Origin: Lagopus muta
Taxonomy: Eukaryota; Chordata; Aves; Galliformes; Phasianidae
Assembly (NCBI RefSeq): GCF_023343835.1
Contig: NC_064439.1
Location: 20,159,433-20,223,432 of the forward strand
Direction: 5' to 3'
DNA: 64,000 nucleotides
A program made the translations under genes and the position numbers. Positions 35,596 through 49,236 of the stretch are shown in pieces. How positions within the stretch are numbered: the stretch's first letter is position 1; every line of letters starts with the position of its first letter. The notes under the pieces are model-generated. The model ran no database searches, was not told where the DNA came from, and was given only the letters and a program-made list of their open reading frames with translations.

Positions 35596-38500
35596 TACAT
35601 TTAGTCTAGTGGTATTTTTATATAATTTCTGATTTAATATTTTGTCCTTAATTGTAAGGAACATGCCACATCTCAAAAGTAGCATTTCAAGAAGTTGTTC
35701 TCATTTAAAGGATTTTTATCTGTATCTTGAACTGATTTTCTTACATAAATTATAAATAACATACTTGCATTTTTGTCTAATATTTAATCAAATTTGCTTC
35801 TCAGAAAATATACATGAGGAGCTTGGACTTTTATTTGTAAATCTGAACATACTTAAGTATCAGAAACTTTTATCTGAATAACCACACTGTACAAGTTAAT
35901 CTTATTTAATCTTTTTACAGGGCTTTATTTTGAAAACCCTGCCAGGTAATAGAAAATTTCCCTAAGACTAAGGAAGAACTTTAAAGATATATTGCTATAT
36001 TGTTTAGATGTGAGATATTCACAAAGAATTGGAGCATGGATTTCATACTCTGACCTGATTCTTAGCTAAAGCTAAATGAAGAACATATTGAAAAATGTGA
36101 AGTTTATCTTTTGATCTTCAACTGTGCCTAATTAGCACAGGAGTCTTGTTTCCAATAACAAAAAGAAATGCTCCCGATGTGAAATTTTTTTGTTGCTTTT
36201 TATTTTATTTTATGGTGGGTTTTTTTGTGTGTGTGAAGTTAAGCCTGTAGAATGGTTAAATTAAAATTATATTTGCTTTGTCAAGAAAGTCTTGAAATAG
36301 CATATTTGTAATGTAGTAAATGGAAGATGAATGAGCAATATTCTTAGCAGTAGGAAAGTGTGGCTCAGAGTTCCTTTCTTTGAACCACACTGAAGTGTTT
36401 GGGTAAAATGCCAGTGAGGTAAATAACGCATCAATAATGTTAGCAACATTTCCTTAAGTTCCTTATGCAAAACAAACAAGAAGTTTACTTAACGTAGGCA
36501 TAACTATTCCCCCTATTAGTTTTGATCAATTGCTTTGTGGTCATGTTCATTAGACAGCCTAATCTGAACCGCAATTAGATTTTATCCTTTTAAAAGACAA
36601 AGCAGAATCCCTAGGCATTAATTAAAGAGCCTGACTACAGTTGGTTGCAAGATGGATGTTGCATCCCCTTTACTGATGACTCAACTCAGCAAAACAGAGC
36701 ACTTTAGTTTTAAGTAGCAAACACTCTAGCAGTAATTGAATGCAAACTTTTGCTCTGGTACAGCTGAAAGAAAGGAAATCATTTCATGTGTGCATTCTTG
36801 AAGACATGAAATCCTCATGAGAACCATGTGAGTAAGCCGATTTACATAGAAGAAGCTGCAAGTATGAAAGTATGATCAAAATGTTTGAAACAGGGGAAAG
36901 TGATTGATAATCATTCCTACGCTACTTATTTCCAGTGTTGTTTCTTTCAGATACAGAAAAAAAAACCAGATCCACTGTTTCTAAGGCTGCAGTATCCCAA
37001 TGGCCAAAAACAATTCGTTCCTCAGAAATCGAAAACCTCATTACTTTCTTACTACACCTGAAAGCTACTGGTCAGCTAGAACATTAATGCATGTTTCAGG
37101 CAGAAGGTTTGCCTCTGCAGATGGAAGGAAGCTGTCTGCGGGTAAATAAATCCAATCTATTACTTACTACATGGTTCACTATCTCAACAAATGCTCCCTG
37201 ATTGCTCTCCAAGGTGTCCCCGAATCCTTGCTTTGTTGAAAGCTACTCCCTCATGCTATTCAAAATGTAATATGCACATTACCCTTCCTCATTTTGAATA
37301 AATCCATATTCTCCACTGCTCTCCTCCAGAAAACACAAAAAGCCTTGAAAGAGCTACTGGTCATTATCAAAGTCTGATACCACCATGTATGAGACCATGT
37401 AATATTGAGTGTTCCAGGTTTAAGACTTTGCTTCTCCAAAAGTTTCCCAAAAATATGAAAGGGAGCTCAAATACCTCACTTCAAAGACAGTTAAAACATG
37501 GTGCCTTTATATCTGGGTCGTTGTGGATAAGATTATGGCCTTTCTCGAGCTCTAGAGGGCCCTGTGAGGTTCTTAGTTTTTGTGGTAAATTGAAGAAAGC
37601 TCTAAGTGCGAGCTGGAAGTTAAAGGTGAAATATGGGAGTGTTAACAAAAGGTTCAAGAAGAATACACATGTAGGTGAAGGAAAGTAAGTTATATATATT
37701 ATTTAAAAAAAAAAATACAGGACTTGTTCTCATCTAATGTTTCTTTGGACTTTCCCTTTCCAGTAGTTTGAAATAGTATTACCTAGAAGAAGAGGAAAAG
37801 GCTGTTCACTGTCAGTGAGGGAAAAGTATATTGCAGACCTTGGCAATAAAAGCCTGCAGCCTGACCAGTGTTCTCAGCATGCAGCCAGAGCTGCTAACTC
37901 AGCTATAAGAGAGCCAAAGCACACACAGAGTTGTGGTTTTTTTTTAATTAGCTTATTGTCCATTATTAATAGGGAACTCATGGAAAATAGAAAATACAAA
38001 TGGTAAACAAACACAAAAGCTTATTTTTGGACTGTGAGTTACAGAAGGAGGTACATGGCAGCCACAGGAGATTATCTCCCACTTCTCTGAAGTTCTCCCC
38101 AGCAGTTTACACACAGAGTTCACTGCAAGGTTTATCTGCCAGAAGCACTACGGCAATACTGCATCATGCCCTTGCACAGGTTGGAGGGAATGGCAAAGAA
38201 AAGCCTTGCAGTTAGAGTAAGGAAGATTTGTCCTGAACACACATCCTGTAGGACAACAACAAAAATGACAAAAAAAACAGAGTTCTCTCATGATATCCAA
38301 GCAGAGCAAAACAGTCAGAGGAGAGGATGACCACAAAGATCATCGCTGAAAGATCGTAGCTTGAACAGGCTTTGCTTCCAAGCAAGATTGCTAGCACAGG
38401 GATACAGAGTTTAATAATTATTTTCTTCTTATAATGATCTTTATACAGAAACTCATAGCCCACTCGACACCCCAGATATCATTCAGCAAAAACACCTTTG

Positions 38501-41171
38501 CTGTGCGTTTTCAGGAAACAACTGGCACGGAGGACTGTGCCCCAGAAGTGTATGCTATACATTATTAAAATTAGAGAACTTTGAGGAAATTTGTCTAGGA
38601 AAAGGTGGAAAAAAGAGGAAGAACTCTGTCCTGCTGGTAGCGATTATGATGTTTGTCGTTTATGTTTTTTTAAATAAAAGGCTTTCACACTGAAAAATGT
38701 TTCAACCAAAACATGGGAAAGCATCTGCTCTTTCAGCTTTGGAAAAGAAAAAAAAATGTACACAACAAGTACAGAGCTTTCAATGTTAATGTATAAGGAA
38801 AAGGGTTTGTTGGATTTTCAGTTCAAAAAATTTCTAATGATATTTCTTGTAATAGGGTTATAAGGGTATTTTGCTTATGATTAAATAAACATCGTAGTGA
38901 ACTTGATTCCTATCTTAAAGGTAAGAAAATTCGATTGATAATTCATGGAAATCAACATTTCCATTGATTTTGTGGGTCATATATCATTAACACCATGAAG
39001 GGCATTGCTTTTCAGAAATGTAGATATATAGTTACATGTTTAAACGTGTAGGTGAGTAACCATAAACTTTTCTACTGATTATGTGTACAGATTTTCCTTC
39101 CAGTCTTGCAGCTATTTACACATTTTTGAAGTTGTTATGCATATATGTATGCCTGTCATGCATATACATAGAAAGGAACATTAAACATTTATACATTTTA
39201 GACTTCATGTTCAGAACAAGTACACGTTTCTACACTTAAAAAGCACACCGAAAAGAACAAGAAAATCCACAGATTGTCAGCAGTCTAGGTTAGGGTTTTT
39301 TTGATCTATTGCTGCCTACCTGCTCATTAAGCAACCTTCCTCTTCCAAATTTATCACTTTAACATCAGATTTAGCACAAAGAACCTGACTGCAAAAGGTG
39401 CAAAATATATGTATTCATTATATTGACCAGTTCACGGTAGTATGAGTATTAGCATCACCAAAGTGTTTCTACTTATCATCATTTGCTTTGATGGAGCTCC
39501 ATTTGTTTCATTTATTGTTCAATTCCTTTCAATTATTTCTTCTTGGAAAGAAGTGCAATCAGCATTATTTAGTTAGGATTGTGTTTGCCCACCAGGTTTT
39601 GTAAAGTCCATTAAAGGCAAAAGTTGCTAGATATTTGTGCATTGGATTTAGATTTCTCCTCCAGTATCTGTCTACTTTGTAATTTAAAAATGTTTTGTTT
39701 TTTTTTTCTTACAAGAAGCAAACAGAGATTTAAGTATTTAAGATCAAAAGCAATCTAGCAAAAATCACATGAACATTTTTTTTTTTCCAATTTCAGGGTA
39801 ATACTCTTCTCCACGTAATAAATGTCAATTTGAAAATCTTCTACTAAGCATTGCAATTTACCTTACTGATTTTGGGGGAGGTGTTTTGTTGTTTGGTGGT
39901 TACTGTTATTATCATTGCTGTTGTTGTTGTTATTATTATTGAAATGTTTGGAATTGTAAACCAAGACATGGGACATATGAATCTAAACATGAAATAAAAA
40001 TGACAAAGTTTAGCTCAGGTGTTGCAAACCCTGCTTAAGTCCGCTGAGTCATTACATGTAATGAGTCTGCAAATTACTTCCACTTATCCTTCCCCATCTT
40101 TCCAAAGAAAAGAGACCTAGATGCATACATTGAATGGACTACTCAGTTGCATGTTGCTGAGTTCAGAAAAGACTCTTAGACTGCAATCCTAAAGCAGCTT
40201 CCTCCTTGGGTCTCTGCACCACTCCCTGCCAAACATCTGGATATATTGTGGGTCATGAATTTCATCCTAGAGACTTTAGCCTCCAATTGCTCTGGGAATC
40301 GCATTGCTGGACCCTGGCTATTCAGACACAGTCATGGTCTGTTGAACTAGCAGCCAAATCTCAGCCCCTTTTTGAATTTAAACTGTATTCTTAAAGTATC
40401 AGAAGACACAGCATGGTGAATAAATACAGATGTGCCACACAATAGGATGAGGTAACATATGTAAATTTACAAGTTTGAATTGGTACATACAGTAGTGAAT
40501 TCTTACTTTTGGTAGTGAGTTCTCCTGTTTCTGCATTCTCATGGAACTTGCTTGGTCACAGGCACCCCGATACTTAAGAATGTTGAAAATGAGAAGATCT
40601 GACCCGGAAAGTTGGCTTTGACACCAAGGTAGCAATAATTTTGAAAGTCTACAACAAATTCCAGTGAAAACAACAGGAATATATTACTCATCACTCAGCA
40701 TATGAGTCACTGCACTTGGAGGAAGAAGGCTCTGACTTCTATGAGACTTCTAATAGTTCTCCTTTAAACTGTTTCATTTGACTTTCCTTTGTAGGAATGA
40801 ACGAGATCTGTCAGGTGCCACTTTCAGGTTACCAGTTGATCGCTTGGTAATCCTTGCAGTTAAAGACATCTCTGAAGTTCAGTTGTCCCAGATGAAAATG
40901 ATGACAAGAACACCAATAAGCTTAGAGGGGAGTTTTGTTAACTGGGGATGAAGGACACTGCATTTAACACTACTTTGGGGGATATGTGTCACCCCTTTGC
41001 CTTCACAAACCTCTGACATTCTCGGAGTAGAAAAGAGAGATTGTAGAAACATTCACATTCAATGGTAAAATAAATAATTTTTTTAAAAAAACAAGATAGG
41101 TTTTTAAAGAATTAGTTCCACAGATGTACCCCCTAAATTAAGAAATGCATCACTGTCCCTCCAACAGTTTC
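35596..41171. other. Unique non-coding DNA with a strong candidate conserved island
   Basis: No gene recognised over 5.6 kb. The segment 36485-36650 stands out as repeat-free DNA with several homeobox-like and RUNX-like words (see findings). A (GTT)n(ATT)n simple repeat lies at 39912-39940 and short T- and A-runs occur near 37930, 39693 and 39777. The 99-codon frame at 37389-37688 on + has no recognisable domain. Confidence 0.5.
39912..39940 (+). repeat. (GTT)n(ATT)n simple repeat
   Basis: CATTGCTG is followed by four GTT-type and four ATT-type units. Simple trinucleotide sequence with no gene context. Confidence 0.85.
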
Positions 41172-41585
41172 TATGCCTGGGAACTGTTGAGTCACATCCT
41201 GAACCACTGATTGATCACCTGAGGCAAAGGCAGAGTCAGCCATGGGAGCACAGGTGAAGGCAATTCAGCTGAGGAACCAGAAGGGATGGAGCCTGGCTGC
41301 ACCTCTCCTAGACCCCATTTAAGGGCTGACTGCCCCCAGCAATGGTTTTTTTTCTGGAGATCCCTCCTTTTGGAGTTTTCTACTGTGAGCCTAGGACATA
41401 GGTTAGCATTTTATTTGTGGTTGTCTCTTTTTACCACAATAATCTTTCTAACTAAAAACCTGTAAAATACTATCTTAGCTGTGCCACTCTTCTAACTGTA
41501 CATTTGTTAACTATACAATGTCACACATCCCTTTGGCATCCAAGACTTGACTCCAGCACTCAGCACTTGTCTGTGACAGAGCACA
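41172..41585 (+). repeat. LTR-like interspersed repeat, copy 2 of 3
   Basis: Closest relative of copy 1 (18354-18780). Nearly identical blocks include AGTCAGCCATGGGAGCACAG, GTGAAGGCAATTCA, GATGGAGCCTGGCTGCACCT, CCCATTTAAGGGCTGACTGC and, downstream, a T-rich stretch with CTAACTGTACATTTGTTAAC. The CCATTTAAG box near 41316 sits roughly 150 bp from the apparent start, as a TATA element would in the U3 part of an LTR. No internal retroviral genes lie beside it, so it would be a solo LTR. The family is not named, and the boundaries are approximate. Confidence 0.65.
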
Positions 41586-42459
41586 AACTTCACTTGTGAG
41601 AAACAGCATAAACTGTCTTCTCTTTGTCTCCTTGAATATGAACAGAGATCAGGAATGTATCTGCCTCTATGTTTCATTCACTTGTGAAACATGGACTCTC
41701 AGAGGCTCAGCAGGGCAGCCAGGCCTCCATCTGTTGTGCAAAGATCTTCTTTTTTTTTTTTTTTTTTTCTGCAAGGTATACAAGAAATAACCAACACTTC
41801 ATTTGAAAAGAAGCAATTTGACCTTCACTTTGAAGTATGCCTTAGTCTGGCTACTGCCTTAGAAGCTGTTGCTTAATTCCTTACCAGCCAGTAGTACTGA
41901 GAGGGGAAAATTGTTAAAAGAGATGGCATCAGGAGCCTGCCATCCTTACCCTGTCCAACCCCAAACATTGTTAAGGATCACATGGAATCTGCATTCTGTT
42001 TTATTCCTATCTCTTAAATGATGCTTCCCTAATTTGTAGAAGCAAGGGGAGCATGAAGGCCATTACAGCGTTACGTGCTTTGCAGTGTGCAGAGTAAATG
42101 GGCAGTTTGTAGAAGTAACAGGTTACTCAGTAGCAAATTCCCCTTTGAATATTGTTTGGGATATTTGGCAGAGGCAGATTCATGTGCCTGAAGTGGTATA
42201 TGGCCATTCAGTGCCTAGCCATTTCTCAGTCAAAACCTATCTGTACCTGTGAAGATATGGTCCCCAGTCCTTATCTGCAAAATCATGTCAGGATAAGGAG
42301 GAGGAAAAAAAAAAGAGGTAGATAATCATGGAGGAAAGGTACATGTATTTTTGTTGACAGTATCTATTAGGCTTTTTGAGGTAATTAGGATGGTGGTATG
42401 AGCTATGGCAGCGTTAGACAAGCAGAATCCATCCATCCATAGGCTCTCAGACACAGGGC
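41586..42459. other. Unique non-coding DNA
   Basis: No gene recognised. A 19-base T-run lies at 41750-41768 and generates phenylalanine runs in overlapping short frames, which are artefacts. Confidence 0.5.
41750..41768 (+). repeat. Poly-T tract, 19 bases
   Basis: Homopolymer T-run following AAGATCTTC. No element boundary can be tied to it. Confidence 0.9.
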
Positions 42460-42537
42460 TTGGGTTTTAGCTGGCCGTGAGTGGGGACAATGACCCCTGT
42501 GGGTCCCTTTCAACTTAGGATATTCTGTGATTCTGTT
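42460..42537 (+). mobile_element. CR1 3' tail
   Basis: Short forward CR1 end: ACAATGACCCCTGTGGGTCC, CTTTCAACTTAGGATATTCT and GTGATTCTGTTAAG match the terminal part of CR1 (..GATGACCCTTGAGGTCCCTTCCAACCC..ATTCTGTGATTCTGT). The upstream limit is vague. Confidence 0.8.
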
Positions 42538-45500
42538 AAGTCCCAGGTTTGTGAAAGGGCACAATCTGCCAGCTATTCCACCTCACGAGTAGTGTGCAAG
42601 CTTTTGACTAAAGTTTTCTTCATAAATACTTCTCCAAAGGGCAGCATCTGGGCTTTAGAGTACTCTCATAAAGGCTTTTGTTTGGGGTACAAGATGTGCA
42701 GCATAGGAATAGTTTAGATAGTAAACCTGGAAAGCCATTAGACATCAGAAAAAAAATACCAAAGGAAAGAACAAGTGCAATTAATAAAACATAAAACATT
42801 TGCACCATAAAAAAGCTAGAATATCATCATTACTGCTTCAAATTAGTTGAAGAGTAATTATCCCCAAGATGTTCTGGCACCTTCTACATCTTGCTCACAA
42901 AAGTTTGACAAAACAGAAAAGATCTGGTAAATATAAAGCTATCAAAGCTGTGTTGGATTAACAGAGGGAAGAGAATGAGAATTGAACTATTTTAAGTGAA
43001 AAAGCAATACGATAAGAATTGGACAGCGCTAGTTCTCTGTGCGCGGTGTGTACACGTGGGCAACTCAACCGCAGCGAAGGTGACCTTGCACAGTCTCCTC
43101 TGATGGAAAAGCAGATTAAAATTCCAATCTCAAATATTGTCATTACTTACTTTTAATAAACAATACGATCCTAGTGAAGAGTCCAGGTGATTGTGTAAGT
43201 AAGTGCTTGGTTTGCTGAAATTGTGCTGCCTTTTGCACTGAGGTGATTTAGACAGATTTATTAAGCAGTTTTAAGGGCGTAGGAATGGTCTGTGGATCAG
43301 CATGCAGAAAATCTTTATGAAGCTTTAGTTTAGAAAAGGTCTCCTTATGAGATCTGCGGTGTGGGATTCAGTATCATTAATATTTCCACACTTCTTCCAT
43401 CTGTGATACGGAAAGAACACCTCTACATCCCAGTGGTGTAAAGCCAGCAGAAAAGTCAAGGTTAATACTGTCTTTGAGGCACATTCACACTTCCTGGTCT
43501 GGCCAGACTGGGTGAGACTTTCCGGGGACAGACAGTGCTCTGCCTGGGAAGGGCATGGAGATGCTTTCTGCTGTGCTCGAGCCTGCTGAGTGTCAGGAGA
43601 GCAAAGGATCAGCCTGTTCCTCAAACAAGAGGAAAAGGAGCAGGATGGGGGGAGGTGCTGCAAGAGGGAAAGCAGGGAAAGAAAGGCTGCTGGATGCCCT
43701 TCTATCCCACCGATCCAGAAAAGAAGAATGCTTTGCTCTCTACTGTGCTAAAACATGACATTTAGACATAAGCAGTTTAAATACTCCCCTGAGCTATGTT
43801 GAGGGTGCAGAACAGCTGTATGTATAATTAAGTAAAGCTAATTACAATAAATTAAGTTAACTAGAAAATGAGTCAGAGTTTTTATTCCTAAAAGTTCTGT
43901 TGTTGTTGCCAGAGTTGAGACTGCTGCAGGGCAAGATGCTGGCCCACCACAGGCTGTTGGAGATCTCGTCACATCAAAATTGGTGACTGGAAGATGTGGA
44001 AGTAATGGGGGAGTGTTCATGTGCCTGGTGCTTCAGAAGCTCTTTGAGGAAACCAGTCTCTTTGGGATAACTATAGAGCCAAGGTGCATGTCTTCTGTCT
44101 CTCTTGGCTACAGAAGTCTTCTGGAATGCTCAAGTTGGCTTTGGAATATGATGTGAATATTTCCTTTGCTCATCTATCCAGCCATGCCTGTGTAGTTCTG
44201 CTTTAAAAAAGCAGCAGGTACAAAAGCTTTTATTAGCTCAGCTTTTAAGCATGATGCGCCGTCCATTGAACATCTAGTACAGATCCATAAAAGTCAACAC
44301 ACAGTTACACAAAAATGCTACTAGTGAGTCTTGCTGGAAAGGAGGACTTGTCTAACCATTTATTAACACTCTTGTTTCATGCTGTGCCAGTGGAAAAGGG
44401 GCAGCATGCCAGGAAAAAGCCTGATTCTGATATAATTAGTGGAGAACATAAGCCAAAGTAATGCCATAGGATGAGCTGTAGATACCTTGGATTTAAAGTA
44501 GCATTGCTACCTTGAGAGTCAACTCCAGGAAGAACACTGTACTGTGTTGATTGCAAATATTTTAAGAAGGAAAGTGTTGAGCAAGTTTTGGCTCTAGCTG
44601 ATAAAGTGCATTAGGAGCAAACCTTCAGAGTTAAGAACACACTGGGAAAGAGTCACTGTAGTTTGCCTTTCTTTTACACTCTTCTACCATCTGCTGCTAT
44701 CAACTGCAGAAACAGGATGTAGCACTTAGAAGAATCCTTGATCTTGCCTTATAGAAGTATTATGATGGTTTGCTCCTTCAATTGTGAGAGGCATTTAGGA
44801 AGGAATAAACTATGGTTCAGCTGGCATGCAGGAGAGATGCCGAAGGTTGTGCATGCTGGAAATGAAGGCTGGAAAGCTGTGTCCTCCTGTGTCTTAGTGT
44901 TGGATGCCTGAATTAAAAGACCACATTGTGAGAGGGAGAGCTATCTTTCTTTGCAGAGTAATGACTTTACTTTGTTCAAGGAGAAAGGAATTAGATTGGC
45001 AGGAGCTTTAATTTTGCTTTCACCCCACAACAAATCTGTAGAATATAGGTTGTTCTATGTATCATTGCCACAGAGAGCTTGCTCTTCTCCTAGCATCATT
45101 CTGGAAAAAAGAGGCCTCTCCATTGCTCAAAAATTAGAGCAAAGCCTCCCAGCAGGAAAAATACCACTGCAAACTACATTTAATTAATCTGCATTTGCCT
45201 TATTTGATAAGAATGGACGTCACCACATTAAAAAAAAAAAAAAAAGTCAGTAACTATCTTTAAATGACTTAGTTTAAGGGTAGGCGTAATGCAATCCACA
45301 CAGGCTGTGAAATTATTCTCATCAAGAGGCTTTAAGGAAGGTTTCTGGGAACCAAGGTGAATTAAGGTTTGACCTTCTTTTTAGTATTGTCTTTCTTGAC
45401 ACTTTCTCTTATATATACACTTGTTTTCAGGCTTCAGGAATGAGTTGCATTGATCCTGTTTTTGGAGATCAGTCATAGTGGTAAACAGCAAACCTCTGTG

Positions 45501-47349
45501 ATTTATGACTGGGCTTTCTTGCTGATAGTACCTTGGAGATGTCTGAGCACCTGCAGCTGGAGAGCCGGGTTTAGGAACCAGGCATTTAAACCTTTCAGGT
45601 ACGGTTTTCTCAACGATTCTCATTTATGAGGTGAAGACAAATGGGATAAGATGGGAATTATTGCCAGTGTTACTGGTCACAGCCCAGTGGTGTTTCTCAA
45701 TTTAAAATATTCTTTAATGTCCTCTTCCCTCATGCCATATTTGATCAACATTTTAACAAAGGTTAAACATTCATAATTTCTAGTAACACCAATAATAATA
45801 AAGGAAAAGTGTCAGGAACTACTATGCATGCCATAGATTTAATACAGTTTATGGAAAGTTTTCTGGTAATGTTGTTGCATTATTGACTGATAATGTGATT
45901 TCATGTAATCTATCTGCAGAACACAGCTAACGTATGCAAGTGATGTTTAGTCATCCAAAATGGCTGGAATACAAAATAAGGTAGAACTTGTGAGTTCTAA
46001 GTTTAATTAATTTGTTTGCTTGCCATCATATGTAATGAAAACATGAGTACAATTCAAGTTGTTCATTGTACAGATCATTTTTCTCTTTATGCTTGACAAT
46101 ACAGATGTAAAGTCATCATGTACTAAAGATAAACATTGCAGTGAGCAAAGACTTTCCTTAAACATCAAGCCTTAAATCAGGCATTTTCACTGAGAAATAA
46201 GTGATGCAAAGATAAATTTGGCCCCACAGTGTTGGATGTTGCCATCATGTTTAAAGAAATGGCTGTGCAGTACTACAGCTTCACTTTTGACTGCACACCA
46301 GGGAGCAGATTGCTAAGGGGGAAGGCTACCACATTCTGAGGCGCTGCTACATCTGTCTCTTGGTATTGATGGGACATTTCGGCATATCTAAGATTCATAA
46401 GATGATTTGTAACATTAAATCCTTTGAAACAAATGCAGCAGCAAAAAACTGTGGGAAAAGCCCTGCAGGTAAATGGCACATCTGTATTGATCAAGAACCG
46501 CTGAACAAGGCATAGAAAACATGCCACTGTTCATAAACAGTGTTTGAAGGCAATTTTCAAGGGCAAGAGGAATCAATTTCAAGATTCTGACCTTCTTTTC
46601 AACATGGACCAGAGGAGTCCTCTGGTGCAAGGCCAACAGCTGTGTTTCAGCTAGGACACATCTAGGAAATTTAGCCTATCCTTACTTTATAGTAAGCAGT
46701 TGAAAGAAAAGTCATCTTGGTCCTTCGTAATGTGTTCCTGTCACTAATAACACTCAGAAGTAATTTACTTCTAATTACTCTACTATTCTCTACTAATCAC
46801 ATCATAGATGTTATGAGTGATTCATCCAACTTCAGGCACTTCCAATAGAGGTCTACAACTGTGTGAGTCACAACAGGTACCTTTTACAGGCAGTGGAGCA
46901 AACAGAAATGTTAAGGGAGTGATTCATCTAACCTGTTTTAGACATCTACTCTAGACTTAGATGAATTGTGCTTTACCATCCGCTGAGAATATTGCTTAGA
47001 TCTGTATTGACATGCATAGCTTCTAGATGGAGCAGCTGAGATACAGACATCTATATTTATCTAGATGAATCCTATCATCATACAGGCCTCTGTTCTGCTG
47101 GAGAGTTTGGCCTTCCCCAATTGGATGCTTTTGGACTGTGAGCAAACTATCCCTTAGCTTTCCCTGCCCTTGTTAAGGGAGATAGGACAGGATCTGTTAG
47201 TATTTGACCTGTTTCCTAATACTGTAAACAATTTTTGCAGACTTCAATTTTTCATTTTCCTCCTGTAAATGTCAGAATTGGACACAATATTAGAGAGATG
47301 ATCATATATCAGGATGGTAAATATAGCAGTAGTAAGAACAACAGTATGT
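42538..47349. other. Unique non-coding DNA
   Basis: No gene recognised. A small CpG-containing patch lies at about 43020-43090. Two overlapping frames at 43535-43765 encode basic, serine-rich peptides of 67 and 76 residues without a recognisable domain. A 16-base A-run lies at 45230-45245. Confidence 0.5.
45230..45245 (+). repeat. Poly-A tract, 16 bases
   Basis: Homopolymer A-run, no recognisable retrocopy upstream. Confidence 0.9.
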
Positions 47350-47415
47350 GACTAGCTGTACTAGGTCAGACTCAAGGTCTATCTAGATTAATGATTTGTC
47401 TTTGACAGTGGTGTG
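47350..47415 (+). repeat. Fragment of an ancient amniote interspersed repeat
   Basis: GTACTAGGTCAGACTCAAGG, TCTATCTAGATTAATG and TGTCTTTGACAGTGG follow the order of a repeat common in turtles and crocodilians (GTACTGGGTCAGACC..AAGGTCCATCTAGCCCAGTATCC..CTGACAGTGGCC). Recognition is from memory and the fragment is short and diverged. Confidence 0.5.
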
Positions 47416-47608
47416 TAGTGGAATGATTTGGGAAAAGTATAAATGTGGAAAGAAGCGAATGATAATTTCTGGACTCCTCTATAGGCCTTCAATTCTATGG
47501 ACAAATTCAGACATCCCTGTGCTCAAGAGTGCTCCACAGAAAGTTGTCACAAGAATTTGTCTCATTAGCATAAGTTTTAGTATCCATAATATTGAGTGCC
47601 AGTGAGTT

Positions 47609-47627
47609 AAAAAAAAAAAAAAAAAAA
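47609..47627 (+). repeat. Poly-A tract, 19 bases
   Basis: Homopolymer A-run after GAGTT; it makes an artefactual run of phenylalanines in a minus-strand frame. Confidence 0.9.
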
Positions 47628-48951
47628 CTTTTGTTTTGAATCTGCCACATTCTGTTTTCCTTTCATGTCCTCTGTTTCTTATCATGAGACATAGTGAAAA
47701 AATATTCAGCAGTATAAGCTTCTTGCTTAGATCCTGTTTATCTACATCAGCTTTTCTTGCCACAGTGCTGAGCAGCAGATCATCTGCTCCAAAACCCAAG
47801 ACTTTCTCAACAGTGTTGTTTTTTTATTGATAGTTTTTTAATGTAACAGACTTTGTCCCTGACATATGGGCCTGAATTAAATATGTTTGGTTGAATGTCA
47901 ACAAATTTGCTTGTTGCTTTCTTTCACAATTTTGGGGGTATTTACAAACTGTACTAGGATCCTCTTTTCCAGATAATTTTTAATATCCAGTTTTTTAATA
48001 TATATTTTTATATATCCAGATAGCTTTCATCTCTCAGTGTATTCGTCAGTGGAGCAGAAAAGAACTGTTTCTCTTGTAGGTCAGGGTAGCACCGAGTCTG
48101 CTGCCTTGTTCAGAGGACAGTGCCACAGCTTGGCTTCACACAGTGATGACTTGTGGTGTTGCTTGTGCCATGGGACATGTCTGAATTGCAGCACAGGTTT
48201 GCTTGATGCTGCAGGAACTCAGGAAATCACCCTGAGGAGTCCTGACATCGCAACTGCTGCAGTAACTCTGCCTTTTGTTATTTCACATTTTTCATCAATT
48301 GCACTTATGCTGCTGATCTCTGGTCTGTGGCACCTGTAATTGCAGAAATGTCTTGTGTTACTTCCCTGACATGCCTCAGTCAGATCATACAAAATGAATT
48401 TCTGAAGGAGAAAATGGGACTTTCATCCTATGCAACACAGCCAAAAATAGTTAACTCTTAAATGTTATTTACAATTTTATCTCCTCCTTCCTGGAGGTAG
48501 AAATGCTGCTGGCATCTCCTGTGGTAAGATGCTTGCCAGAGGGTGGAATGCGTGAAAAAGGATCATTTCCTGAATCATACTCTGAAGGCGGCCTCATTCT
48601 AGAAGAGGCAGGGAGTGACCTCTCTACTTCTTTCCTATTGCACTCCATCTGGAGATGGATGCTGAGCACAGAAAGTGGGAGGCAGAGGGAAGGCACATGA
48701 GGAGCTCTGTGCCTCCTGTTCACCATGTTGTAAGACACCAGCTCACTGGCACAGTCTTGCCCTCTCCACTTCAGGCTGTTCTTTCATGTACTAGCGAAGA
48801 CCAGGGCGCTATCCCAAAACAGGCCTTGTATGTTCAACTCAAAACTTGTTAGTCTTGAACCACTCATGCTTAAGCAACAACCAGTACCCCTTACAAAAAG
48901 AGATAAGAAAGGCTTAGAGCAATGGAGAAGACATCACACAGTTAAAGAGCA

Positions 48952-49043
48952 GAACCTGACTGAACAGACTATGAATAAAATCACTTTCTCGAGGTAAGAA
49001 CCTGACTGAACAGACTATGAATAAAATCACTTTCTTGAGGTAA
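48952..49043 (+). repeat. 46-bp tandem duplication, two units
   Basis: Units 48952-48997 and 48998-49043 both begin GAACCTGACTGAACAGACTA and end GAGGTAA. They differ at one position only (TCTCGAGG versus TCTTGAGG). The near identity means the duplication is young relative to the other repeats here, or is an assembly artefact. No gene context. Confidence 0.95.
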
Positions 49044-49190
49044 CTAGATTACTATAAATCCTTATTATAATATGACCTTTGCTACATTAAATGATGACAT
49101 TAAAGTGACCTCTGATTATTATAAACTTGATATTTTGACTGAAAAAAAGACTTGTTTGTATACATGTATAGGAATAAAAGAAGAAGAAAT

Positions 49191-49236
49191 TGATTAATTT
49201 TAAAATTAAATTAAAATTAATAATAAAATAAAATTG
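49191..49236 (+). repeat. AT-rich low-complexity tract
   Basis: Alternating AAATT, TAAAA and TAATAA words after GATTAATTTT. Simple sequence. Confidence 0.8.

Noticed and set aside
43535..43765. Two overlapping frames encoding small basic peptides
   Set aside because: The frames overlap on the same strand in different phases, which cannot both be real, and neither resembles a known small protein.
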